Source of the DNA: Gottfriedia sp049568075
Lineage (GTDB): Bacteria > Bacillota > Bacilli > Bacillales > Bacillaceae_G
Strand: one strand, 5' to 3'
Length of the DNA: 64,000 bases
Assembly (NCBI GenBank): GCA_049568075.1
Contig: CP144911.1
Part shown: one piece after another, positions 17,601 to 26,206 of the stretch
Position numbering within the stretch: position 1 is the first letter of the stretch
Layout of the letters: each line of letters starts with the position of its first letter
Made by a program: the position numbers and the translations under genes
Notes under the pieces: generated by a model
The model's database searches: none
What the model was told of the DNA's origin: nothing
The model's input: only the letters and a program-made list of their open reading frames with translations

Positions 17601-20600
17601 CTGGTAAAGATGGAAAACGTTATACAGCAGAAGATACGGTTTATGTTGATGGAACACCACCAACTATGACGATGGATAGTGACTCCAAGGGTGGAATTTA
17701 TGAAATTGATCCGACAGGTTACCTGCCTGGACAAGAAATTAAAGGATTCCGTGGTATAGTTTATGACTCGAACGTAGAAGTGATGAAAAATAATGGTGAA
17801 ACATCAGTGCCAAGCCCTAAAGATGGTGTAACACCAGTTCCTGTCGATCAAGGATTGAACAGTGTTGTAGGCTATCAAGACAGTGATTACCCAACAGTTT
17901 TCTTTAATACAAATGAGAAAGGTCGCTTCCATTTTGGGGTGACGGCTGAGGACGTAGCAAATAAATATGGTAGTGAATTTATAATTGATCCTGTTGATTA
18001 TTCAGGTGAAAGTGACCAAAGTATAAACGGACAAACTTATTATTTTATCAAAAAGGGAAATCCTTATGTCACACTAACTAATTCTAATGGAGTAGATGCA
18101 GGCCCAGGTAACGAAGATAAAGTAGTTGTCGATGCTAATAAACCATTCAAAACGACAATCACAACTAAGTATGGTGTAGGAATGACTGGCGGTAAATTTA
18201 TGCTGAATAGTCAAAATGTTTACGACTTCAGTCATATCCGACTGACAGATGAGTATAAAAATTACCTAATCAGTAAAGGAATTGATCCAACTAACGTTCT
18301 TACAGTAAGTCAACCATATAAACATCCAGTGTATGGAGTTGGCCTAACAACAGATGTGACAATTTCAAATATAGGTCCAGCAGGTGCACTTGACCATGAT
18401 ATGCCGATTTTAGAAGCAGATGTGACCTATAACAGCCCAGATCCGATTACAGGACAATTCCAGTATATATTACTAAAGGCGAATTTAACTTTGTCAGGTG
18501 AAGATACAAAGGTCGCTTGGTTCCCAACCAATGTACCTTATGTAAGACAGAACATCTCTGTACTTAGAGGGCAATTAGCAGCAGAATCTTTCGCAAGGAA
18601 TAACATAAACAACAATTATCCACAATTCACGGTTGATTCTGGTGCGAAGGTAACGGTTACGGATGACAAAGGTAAAAAGTTTACAACCGACCAACCGACG
18701 TCATTTAATAATACAATGGCTTATACATTCATCAATCCATATTATGCTGTCACGATGGATGTTAGTGACAAGCCATATTCTGTTGAAGCAAGTGTTCCAG
18801 GACATTTTAAAGGATATGAAAAAACACCGGTAATTGGTGAAAACAAATTCGGTTATCAATCAGGTACTATTAAGGATATTCGAGGTCTATTCCCTATCCT
18901 TTTAGGTGGAGATGTTAACGGTGACAACGTCATTGACATGAAAGATTTACTGAAAGAAATCGATGTTTATTATCAATACAAAAATTTAAGTAATTTTAAT
19001 AATCCAGCAAATACAGTAGCAAACAAAACAGCATTCTTAAACACAAACCGCGATGCAGATATTTATTGGATTAAGCCAACTGGATTTGGTTACGGAATCG
19101 ATTACAACGATTTCTATTTCATCTTTAAAAACTTTGGTAAGCAAAATCAAAGTGCAATCGAAGCAGGTTTAAGTGTTCCAACTGCACAAAAAACAGTAGA
19201 TCAAGATACAACTATTACAACTCAATATGCTGGTTCAATCACGTTAAATAGAGATGACACAGTAGAGCAAGTTATGCAAAAGCTTAATTTTGCAGCTCCA
19301 GCACAAGCAACCATCACATCACCAAAGTTACAAGACTTGCAAAATGGAGCAACAATCTCGATGTCTCCTTCAAGCACAGTGTTCGTTGATGATGTAGTAT
19401 GGAGAAAAGCAATTACAAAAATTATGTTAGGTTCAACTGATGTAACGAATTTAGTAACTATTAACCCGGGATATACGTATTATGACGCAAATGGTGTATC
19501 GCAAACTATGCCATCAAAAATTACGTTCCCAGGTGCGCTATTCCCGACAGCAACGAATTACACTGTTACAGTGAAGGCGACAGGATACCAAGATGTAACT
19601 AAAGCACTTACAGTTGCGGCTGTGCCAATTCCGACGCCTGCAATATCAAGCATTACCGACCCAACAAAAGCACATTTAGGAAAGGATTTAACCTTTACCT
19701 TTACAGATGATGCGAATTGGCGTCAAGGTATTAATAATATCAAGGTGAAAACATTAAACTCAGCAGTGCTAGATATCACCGACTTAAAAGATGGCAGTGG
19801 GAATAAATATTACGACATCAGTGTGCCAGGACAAATTACTTTTAAGGCAGATTTATTTAAAACAAATGCATCACCTGTTGGTCCGACATCGGCAATCAAT
19901 CCAGGAGGAGCTAACTGGTTACCTCAGTTGTACAAGTTTGATATTAGTTCAACGGGTTCTGATGGTACGATTTACCCTCTTAAATCGATCGGTGTTGATT
20001 CAAATGGTAGTGCTGCACAAGCAGTTGGATATGGCATTACTTTTAATTCGCAGAGTGGTGCTCCAATTGACCCTATAGCGGTCGGGTACAGTCCAGCAAA
20101 AACAAGAATAAATGGTGGAGATCCTATTACAAATCAGGCTTATGTTGGTGGATTTAAAAATCCAACTACAACAAGATCTGGATATACTCTTGTTGGTTGG
20201 TTTAATGATGTAGCTGGTACAACTCAGTGGGATCCAGGATCTACTTTAACGGCGGATAAAACCGTTTATGCGAAATGGCAAATGAATTCAACTCAAAGTT
20301 ATTCACCTGTTGATAAATCGAACCCTAATGGATTAAAATTTGACGGTAGTAACGGGTCTGTAAGTGGTATTGGATGGGTGCTTGGAGAAGGGGATTTAAA
20401 AATCAACATCCCAGATTATTTAACAAATGTTTCTTGGTTAACAAGTAAAGACAAAATAGCAAAAATTGATGCGAAATTCTATCAGATGAAGAGCGATGGC
20501 TCAACAGATACTACAGCAACACAGTATACGTTAGACCCAAGTACTTATAACTTGTCATCTAACGGAAGTAACGGAGTTCTATCCTTCACAACAGCTACTC

Positions 20601-22642
20601 ATGATCAAGCTGTTAAAGCAGGTCAAAACAATTTAGGAGAAAAGTTTGCATTCAGTGAAATGCCAACGCTTGGAAATATTGGTAATATCAAAGGGTATGA
20701 AGTAACGTTAACATCTACAACAGGTGAAACTGTCGTAATCCCAAATGTACAACTTGGGTATAGACGTCATATTGATTTAAACGGCGGTACTTTAAAAAAT
20801 ACAACTGACTCATTCTTTGCCGATATTTTAGTTAATGGAAAGACATCTGTACCAAATATGAATACAGGTTCAACGCATGTAACAAATGGCAATTTAACGA
20901 TTAGTACTGACCTTTATTTGGATGCAGCTGGTTCAAGTGACAAAAAGTCAGATATTTCATTTACAAATAATAAAGTCCTAACAGATAATTCTACTTTCTA
21001 TCTATGTTGGATCAAAGTACCACCAATGGTAAATAAAGACGTTGCTGGAAACATTGTCGGTAGTGATATTACATTAACATTTACTGATGATGGCACATGG
21101 AAAAACAATATCAAGGCTGTTCAAATCGGCGCTAAAACATTAGTTCTAAATAAGGATTACATGATCACGAATAATAGTATTATCCTTAAAGGCGATCTTT
21201 TCACAGTTGGACAAAAGGTCAATGTGACGATTGTTTCAGAAGGGTATAAAGATGTAGTAGTAACTGATCAAGTTATCGGTTATACGGTTACGTTTGAATC
21301 AAATGGTGGAGATCCAGTTCCAGCTCAAATTGTAGACAGAAATGCAACAAAACCAATCGATCCGACAAAAGTAGGCTACAAGTTCTATGGTTGGTATATG
21401 GATCAAAATTTAACAATACCATATGATTTTGATACTATTGTGACTAAACCAATCACACTTTATGCAAAATATGCGTTAGCTGGTTCTGTTGTAACAGCAG
21501 ATACAACGGATAATGCAGTAGGGAACAATATTGTATTAGAGTACAGTGATAAAGATTGGGCAAATACGATTACAGGCATTACGCTTAACGGTAGTGCGGT
21601 AGATAAATCGAAATATAATGTAGATAAAGAAAACCGTACGATTACTTTAGAACAGAGTCTGTTCACAAGAGCGAGAGAGTATACAATTACGATCAAGGCT
21701 ACTGATTATGCGGATGTGACAGTAGTACAAAAAGTAGTAACTGGATATAATATACATTTTGTACTACCAAGTAATGCTCCAGCTGAAGTAAAAGATGCAA
21801 CAAAAGATCGAATTGTAGTGCGAAGAATCACATCACCAGCTGTTTATGGATATGATTTAGCTTGGTTCGCAGATGAAGCTTGTACAATTCCTTGGGATTT
21901 CACAAACTCGATCTATTCTGCAAAAACACTTTATGGAAAATGGTCGATTCATAAGTTCACAGTAGAATTTAACAAGCAAGATGGAAGCTTAGTAGAAACT
22001 AAGAAAGTTGATTATAACACGACATTGACAGCACCAACAGCACCAACAAGAACTGGCTACACTTTTGTTGGGTGGTATAAAGATGCTGCAGGTCAAACAC
22101 CATGGAATTTTGCTACAGATAAAGTAACTGCAGATACTGAGTTATTTGCTAAGTGGAGCATTAACTCGTATACAGTTAAATTTGATAGCCAAGGTGGAAG
22201 TGCAGTAGATGCTATAAAAGCAAACTATAGCACAATGATTGCTCAGCCTACTGTACCAACAAGAACAGGTTACACTTTTGCAGGATGGTATAAAGATGCA
22301 GCAGGTCAAACAGTATGGAATTTTGCAATAGATAAAGTAACGAGCGACACAACAATTTACGCAAAATGGTCTCTAAATACACCAGTCGTTACCCAAATCT
22401 ATGATAATGATCCAAAGATTTCAGGAACGACTTTAGCAAATGCAACGATTACGATAAAAATCAATGGTGTTGTAATTGCAACAGGAAAAGCTGATTCTAA
22501 AGGACAATTTACTATCCAAATTAAAACACAAAAAGCAGGAATAGAGTTATCAATCTATGCAAAGGATTCAACTGGTAATGAAAGTGCTGCAACAAAGATC
22601 ATAGTTTTACCAAAGCACAATAAGGACCAAATAATTATCTAA
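14606..22642 (+). CDS. Giant secreted S8 subtilase with dockerin-like, Shr-like and Flg_new repeats
   Basis: About 2678 aa. ATG at 14606 follows a seven-G ribosome site; the longer frame from 14576 lacks one. The signal peptide ends near residue 44. The I9 propeptide is followed by S8 with Asp269, His342 and Ser672 (GTSMATP), including a PA insert (AALVKRGGE-like region, about 510-620). A dockerin-like unit lies at about 1431-1515 (DVNGDNVID). Four repeats with the W..(A/G/N/T)I pattern of Shr-like haemoglobin-interacting domains lie at about 1575-1670, 1678-1795, 2138-2223 and 2293-2378. Flg_new repeats (GYTFVGWYKDAAG, ending YAKW) lie at about 1852-1892, 2227-2290, 2449-2517 and 2520-2590, with an Ig-like domain at the end. 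No LPXTG or SLH anchor. Haem or haemoglobin binding is only a domain-based guess. Confidence 0.9.
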   Translation: MKKRKLSRKSMKPTKKMVSIFALSSMFLNVAIPQSFASVNAETKPNQQDSSSNTFDAKEVNRILDGLTPEQKANINKLTGAENTQKIHVDQKDLSSSKKINVIVQFKEDPAKIQIIKQSLAKGRATANSQAFASEYSDARNKVKDSHTKFKSFVNGQPKTQIVGGKSVNTSMGITREYTDAFNGVALSLPANQVEKLAENPDVYSIWSQVEYSVPEDNASQAVATSRSAGKPTPGLSYLGIDKLQADGNTGIIKSGPRVGQKVKVGVLDTGIDYNHPDLKGVYKGGHDLVNNDGIDSNGNIKYVDDHDPMETTYEDWKTDKESSNPVWGTPPSDYKSYITSHGTHVAGTIAANTTDNNDVYSANGVAPDVDLYSYRVLGPGGHGTTDSVLSGIDLAVKDHMDVINLSLGANVNDPLYPTSVAINNATLAGVVCDVAAGNAGPGQATVGAPGASALAITVGASTIPENIATMTVKNGSISYKARLFGKNFSQSDDAFKGQTLPIVDVGLGSAADYSGINMSGKIALVKRGGEYLQTKMANAKNAGAAGMIIWDNTDDSDSQGYIPNFLGVSMDNVYSISLTQAQGQALSDAIKKDPNSANITFPSTLDAPISKSGDELASFSSTGPVKDWTIKPDVIAPGVDISSTAPYDIWEPQNNTTHDYKLAYQIMSGTSMATPHVAGISALVLAAHPDYTPADVKTALMNTAKSIDTDLKTYSVYQVGAGRVDPARAIAANVKIQVLDKAVTFDNPIDSSTAHQVDNLTGSMFFGFKGRGEGATNGSDDVVSSKDFNVSNLGTGSKTFNVSSAFITSKFAGSNKVGPGTGNDVKIDFSVDGKNVNSINVGGGSTVKATAKITVPSNSLDGTYEGYIYLVNATDPSETYRIPFTITVAEKGIDTFKVTIKAAAVGNISAYRLSFNNEMKSFYIAVKDKDGKYIGIANTLSNGSNFIPGVQYGPLITLLNGWYLPFTKTYDGSYDESGLADDVQVLKEGSYSLEIVATGKDGKRYTAEDTVYVDGTPPTMTMDSDSKGGIYEIDPTGYLPGQEIKGFRGIVYDSNVEVMKNNGETSVPSPKDGVTPVPVDQGLNSVVGYQDSDYPTVFFNTNEKGRFHFGVTAEDVANKYGSEFIIDPVDYSGESDQSINGQTYYFIKKGNPYVTLTNSNGVDAGPGNEDKVVVDANKPFKTTITTKYGVGMTGGKFMLNSQNVYDFSHIRLTDEYKNYLISKGIDPTNVLTVSQPYKHPVYGVGLTTDVTISNIGPAGALDHDMPILEADVTYNSPDPITGQFQYILLKANLTLSGEDTKVAWFPTNVPYVRQNISVLRGQLAAESFARNNINNNYPQFTVDSGAKVTVTDDKGKKFTTDQPTSFNNTMAYTFINPYYAVTMDVSDKPYSVEASVPGHFKGYEKTPVIGENKFGYQSGTIKDIRGLFPILLGGDVNGDNVIDMKDLLKEIDVYYQYKNLSNFNNPANTVANKTAFLNTNRDADIYWIKPTGFGYGIDYNDFYFIFKNFGKQNQSAIEAGLSVPTAQKTVDQDTTITTQYAGSITLNRDDTVEQVMQKLNFAAPAQATITSPKLQDLQNGATISMSPSSTVFVDDVVWRKAITKIMLGSTDVTNLVTINPGYTYYDANGVSQTMPSKITFPGALFPTATNYTVTVKATGYQDVTKALTVAAVPIPTPAISSITDPTKAHLGKDLTFTFTDDANWRQGINNIKVKTLNSAVLDITDLKDGSGNKYYDISVPGQITFKADLFKTNASPVGPTSAINPGGANWLPQLYKFDISSTGSDGTIYPLKSIGVDSNGSAAQAVGYGITFNSQSGAPIDPIAVGYSPAKTRINGGDPITNQAYVGGFKNPTTTRSGYTLVGWFNDVAGTTQWDPGSTLTADKTVYAKWQMNSTQSYSPVDKSNPNGLKFDGSNGSVSGIGWVLGEGDLKINIPDYLTNVSWLTSKDKIAKIDAKFYQMKSDGSTDTTATQYTLDPSTYNLSSNGSNGVLSFTTATHDQAVKAGQNNLGEKFAFSEMPTLGNIGNIKGYEVTLTSTTGETVVIPNVQLGYRRHIDLNGGTLKNTTDSFFADILVNGKTSVPNMNTGSTHVTNGNLTISTDLYLDAAGSSDKKSDISFTNNKVLTDNSTFYLCWIKVPPMVNKDVAGNIVGSDITLTFTDDGTWKNNIKAVQIGAKTLVLNKDYMITNNSIILKGDLFTVGQKVNVTIVSEGYKDVVVTDQVIGYTVTFESNGGDPVPAQIVDRNATKPIDPTKVGYKFYGWYMDQNLTIPYDFDTIVTKPITLYAKYALAGSVVTADTTDNAVGNNIVLEYSDKDWANTITGITLNGSAVDKSKYNVDKENRTITLEQSLFTRAREYTITIKATDYADVTVVQKVVTGYNIHFVLPSNAPAEVKDATKDRIVVRRITSPAVYGYDLAWFADEACTIPWDFTNSIYSAKTLYGKWSIHKFTVEFNKQDGSLVETKKVDYNTTLTAPTAPTRTGYTFVGWYKDAAGQTPWNFATDKVTADTELFAKWSINSYTVKFDSQGGSAVDAIKANYSTMIAQPTVPTRTGYTFAGWYKDAAGQTVWNFAIDKVTSDTTIYAKWSLNTPVVTQIYDNDPKISGTTLANATITIKINGVVIATGKADSKGQFTIQIKTQKAGIELSIYAKDSTGNESAATKIIVLPKHNKDQIII

Positions 22643-22733
22643 TTAATGACAACGATCCTAAATAATTAGATTCTTTTAAGAATTTCCTGAAAAGGAAAAC
22701 AAGCAGTACAATTTACTCTCAAGCAACAAAGTC

Positions 22734-22780
22734 AAAAGGGGTGCTTATGATAAAAAGAAGTTGGATTAAACACCCTTTTT
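22734..22780 (+). terminator. Terminator after the giant protease
   Basis: AAAAGGGGTG and CACCCTTTTT form a 10-bp stem (one G-T). Confidence 0.6.
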
Positions 22781-22840
22781 GGAATAGTATAACGATTTTA
22801 TCTTTTTTCATATAAATACTTACCCTTAAAAATATAAATA

Positions 22841-22880
22841 GACAAGAGTACTAATTAGAAGTATTCTTGTCTTATTTTTT
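22841..22880 (+). terminator. Second hairpin terminator in the 22.6-23.1 kb gap
   Basis: GACAAGAGTACT and AGTATTCTTGTC pair with one mismatch, then a T-rich run. No coding frame lies between this and the terminator at 22734-22780; the 418-nt gap shows nothing else. Confidence 0.6.
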
Positions 22881-23060
22881 AGTTTGTAGAAAATATATTA
22901 GTAAAAAGGTAAGTCTTTTATAATACAAGACCATTATTACGCATGTTGATGCTAGAACTGTTAATAATATGTATGAATTGATTTTTTTGAAAACATTAAG
23001 ATAAAATGTATTCATTACAAATAAGATATAGATTTAGTTTTCTTAAGGAGAAGTTGTAAA

Positions 23061-23957
23061 ATGAATTTTGATCAAATGGAACATATTGTCTATGCGGCAA
23101 AAGAAATGTCAATTACGAAAGCTGCAGAAAAATTATTTATCTCTCCTTCTGGAATGAGTCAATCCATTACTCAGTTAGAAAATGAGCTTGGAATAAAAAT
23201 ATTTAATCGATCAAAACAAGGGGTAACACCAACTTTTGAAGGAAAAATAGTCATTTCAAAGGCAATGACATTATTAAGTACGATTAAAGAACTTAATCGA
23301 GAAATTGAAGATTTTAAAAATAAAAGTAATACACATTTGAAAATTCTTACTGCGCCAACTTTTACATTTATGCTTCAAGAAACAATGGTGAAGTTTAATG
23401 AGGAAAATGAAGTATCATTTGAAGTGGTTGAAGAAAATCCTGCCAATATGATTCAAACTTTTATTAAGCAAGATTATGATTTCGCACTTATGCCAGCTAC
23501 AAAGGAAGAGTTGAAAAAAGAAAAGTTCATAGAATATGAACTTCTACATAAAGGACATATGTGTATAGCTGTCGGTAAGAAATCACCTTTTTATTCGAAA
23601 GAATCGGTAACACCTAGTGAATTAGTAGATGCAAAAATAGTGATGTATAAAACCTCAGATTATAAAGCACTTCAAAAAATTTCAAAAATGAATTCGAAAA
23701 ATGTTGTTCTTCAAACAAATAGAAGTAGTTTACTTTTTGAATTAGTAAAAGAGAGCCAAGCAATTTTGTATTTACATGAATTTTCGATTCGAAATCGCCC
23801 AATGGTTTTAAATGGAGGCATTAAAGTAATTCCGTTAAAGGAAGAAGCTACTTTCGACCTTGACTTTTGGTTGATCCATTTACAATCGAAAAGTTTATCA
23901 CCATTGGCAAAAGAATTTATTGAGAAATTAAAAAAACAGTTTAATAATAGTCTATAA
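23061..23957 (+). CDS. LysR-family transcriptional regulator
   Basis: A 298-aa DNA-binding activator type. The N-terminal winged helix (residues 1-60) shows MSITKAAEKLFISPSGMSQSI, ending ELGIKIFNRSKQGV. The effector-binding domain follows (from about 90). AAGGAG precedes ATG. It stands alone, convergent with the ger operon and separated from it by a bidirectional terminator. The target is not evident because no divergent partner gene lies upstream (the giant protease reads toward it). Confidence 0.9.
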   Translation: MNFDQMEHIVYAAKEMSITKAAEKLFISPSGMSQSITQLENELGIKIFNRSKQGVTPTFEGKIVISKAMTLLSTIKELNREIEDFKNKSNTHLKILTAPTFTFMLQETMVKFNEENEVSFEVVEENPANMIQTFIKQDYDFALMPATKEELKKEKFIEYELLHKGHMCIAVGKKSPFYSKESVTPSELVDAKIVMYKTSDYKALQKISKMNSKNVVLQTNRSSLLFELVKESQAILYLHEFSIRNRPMVLNGGIKVIPLKEEATFDLDFWLIHLQSKSLSPLAKEFIEKLKKQFNNSL

Positions 23958-24003
23958 AAAAGATAGTGAAGCCAGTATATCAACTGACTACACTATCTTT
24001 TTT
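23956..24003. terminator. Bidirectional terminator between LysR gene and gerC
   Basis: AAAAAAGATAGTG and CACTATCTTTTTT form a 13-bp stem with T runs on both strands. It serves both convergent units and overlaps their stop codons. Confidence 0.85.
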
Positions 24004-25136
24004 TACTCATCAAGCTGAGATTCTTTACCAATCGCACCAGTACTATTTATGGTGACGATCACCTTTGGATGGATTTTAATAGTAGGATACTCCTTTTCCC
24101 AATTAAGCTTTCGCCATTTTTCAGGATTATGTTCTTTTAAATATCGACCAATACCTAATACATCACTATTAGCAAGTTGAATTTCATTAATAATCTCTTG
24201 AGCCCTTTTATTTAAATCTTTTGTAATATTGGACAAAAGTTCTTCTTCTTTTAACATTTTAATTGATGTAATTTCATTTATTTTTACATTTACATTAACT
24301 TTTATATTCACTTTTATTTTATCTTTAGAAGTAGAAACAGATAATTTATTCCTAGGTCGAATAATTTCATACGCAATTGTATTGTATGGTGCTTCATATT
24401 TTTCAGGGAGTTTAGTTATAAAATGACCGGTATTGCCATATTTTCCCATCATCATTAGAAGAAGTGGGGAGTGCTCTGAAGAAACGGAATGACCTGTATA
24501 GCGTTCATTATGCATCAAGCCTGCACCAACAACTTCTACTCTGTCAGTTGGTGTAACATCTAATACTGGCAAAATAAAGTCAATACCGTCTTCGGAAGCA
24601 TATGTAAAAATGTTAAAAAGTTCAATTTTTTGAGTAAGTGAGGTTTCTACAGCATTATCAATAGTTTCCTTTAATATGAACGATAAAGGTTTAGTTCCAA
24701 TTGCTTTTAATGCTAAAACTTTTTTTGCAGGCTGTTTGTTTGTTATTGCGACTGCTATATTAAGATTTGAAAATGTTCTACGCCTAAAAGTGCTTAAAAG
24801 ATGAATGAATTTTGTTTTTGAGAACTCTTCACCTAATAAGATAACTCTAGTTTTTGATGTGGTAATATCTCCTGGTAAAAATGAAATGATATCCATTCCA
24901 GCATGAGACACTGAGTCACTTTTTGAGTTAACAGATTCATTTTGGAAATCGAAAACGCCAGCTCCCTTACCGATAATATCAAGTATTAGTGCATTGATCT
25001 CAATTTTATTATCTTGATCTAAATCAACACTAATCCCATTAACTAGTGTTTTATCAGTAATTGTTCTTGTGTCCCAACAACCTGTAGCTAAAAAAAGAAT
25101 TGAAAATAAACAAATAATTTTAAAAGATTTACTCAT
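24003..25136 (-). CDS. Ger(x)C-family spore germination lipoprotein (C subunit, locus 1)
   Basis: A 377-aa lipoprotein of a GerA-type nutrient receptor in the spore inner membrane. The signal peptide ends with lipobox LATGC, giving a lipidated Cys20, followed by WDTRTI as typical for GerAC/GerKC. The family pattern continues through KAKV-type C-terminal sheets. The start has AGGGGG upstream. It overlaps gerB by 4 nt (ATGA arrangement) and is last of the A-B-C operon. The C subunit is needed for receptor stability; ligand specificity is mostly set by B. Confidence 0.92.
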   Translation of the reverse strand: MSKSFKIICLFSILFLATGCWDTRTITDKTLVNGISVDLDQDNKIEINALILDIIGKGAGVFDFQNESVNSKSDSVSHAGMDIISFLPGDITTSKTRVILLGEEFSKTKFIHLLSTFRRRTFSNLNIAVAITNKQPAKKVLALKAIGTKPLSFILKETIDNAVETSLTQKIELFNIFTYASEDGIDFILPVLDVTPTDRVEVVGAGLMHNERYTGHSVSSEHSPLLLMMMGKYGNTGHFITKLPEKYEAPYNTIAYEIIRPRNKLSVSTSKDKIKVNIKVNVNVKINEITSIKMLKEEELLSNITKDLNKRAQEIINEIQLANSDVLGIGRYLKEHNPEKWRKLNWEKEYPTIKIHPKVIVTINSTGAIGKESQLDE

Positions 25137-26206
25137 TGGTTTATTAGCCCCCTAACTTTATTAATTAGGAGCAATAGGAATGGAATAATGATAATAAAGA
25201 TTGGATCTAAATAACTTCCAAAATTTATGATGGTTTCTCTTCTTATCACATGTAATGAGATAAACGGATAAAAAGCAAATATTAATAAAATAATGAACAA
25301 TAAAATACTTTTCCTATTTTTTACAATTAAAATTAAACGCTTATGAACATCTTCGCTTACGATATAAATATAGGTCACTACTGTTGCACAAATGACAATT
25401 GTCCAAAGACTTAAAAATATTGTATCTAGACTCTCGATCATTTTCGAATTATAAGTTTTAAAGATATAAAGGATTGGATCTAAAATATAACTATTTTCTT
25501 TATTGCTTAATCTGATAAAAGACGTGAAAATGATAAAAGTATAAAGTAATGTTGTAAAGACATTAGCGAAAGATAAAGTAAGCAATTTCTTCTTCGTATC
25601 TTGAAAGCTTGGTGAAATAAATAAAAAGATTTCGAAACCTAACATTTCAATAAAAGACGAATAAGCACCAGAGCCTATTTTTTTAATTGGGGATTGACCA
25701 ATAGGTAATATTCTACCAATATGTACGTTATCATAAGCGATTAGTAGTAATAATATAAATATGATTAAAATAAATGAACAAAGTATGTATGTTCTAGCAA
25801 TTGTTTGAATGTCCTCTTTCGCGACAAAATACGCTGTTAATAAAAATAGAATAAGGATCAGCCAGGACGGGCTTTTTGGAAAAATCCAAGTTGTGATAAT
25901 ATCAGAAAATCTTATCGATATAACGAGTACAACATACAAAAAGTAGAGAAAATAGCTAATATTTATACATGTTCCAATGAATGGATTCGTTATGATTTTA
26001 GTATAGTCAGTAAAGCTTTTTGATGGGAATTTTTTATATAAACTATAATAAAATATTATTAGAATTTGAACGATTACACCACCAAGAATTGGCGAAATCC
26101 ATCCATCGTGGCCAGCTACTTTATAAATTTTATTAGGTAATGTTGTAATGGCAACGCCGGATTGTGTAAGTATTATTAAATAGAATAGTTGCTTATTATT
26201 AATCAT
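25133..26206 (-). CDS. GerB-type spore germination permease-like subunit (locus 1)
   Basis: A 357-aa protein with about ten membrane helices of the APC-like GerAB fold. It begins with ISNKQLFYLIILTQSG-like residues and shows AGHDGWISPILGG near residue 35, a hallmark of B subunits. It is thought to form the germinant-binding site. The start follows AAGGAG inside the gerA end, and 4-nt overlaps on both sides indicate a tightly coupled operon. The germinant cannot be predicted from sequence. Confidence 0.92.
   Translation of the reverse strand: MINNKQLFYLIILTQSGVAITTLPNKIYKVAGHDGWISPILGGVIVQILIIFYYSLYKKFPSKSFTDYTKIITNPFIGTCINISYFLYFLYVVLVISIRFSDIITTWIFPKSPSWLILILFLLTAYFVAKEDIQTIARTYILCSFILIIFILLLLIAYDNVHIGRILPIGQSPIKKIGSGAYSSFIEMLGFEIFLFISPSFQDTKKKLLTLSFANVFTTLLYTFIIFTSFIRLSNKENSYILDPILYIFKTYNSKMIESLDTIFLSLWTIVICATVVTYIYIVSEDVHKRLILIVKNRKSILLFIILLIFAFYPFISLHVIRRETIINFGSYLDPIFIIIIPFLLLLINKVRGLINQ

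Noticed and set aside
9954..22642. Gene fusion or assembly artefact joining two proteases
   Set aside because: Each has its own signal peptide, ribosome site and upstream region, with a terminator between them; the two sequences are clearly diverged paralogues.
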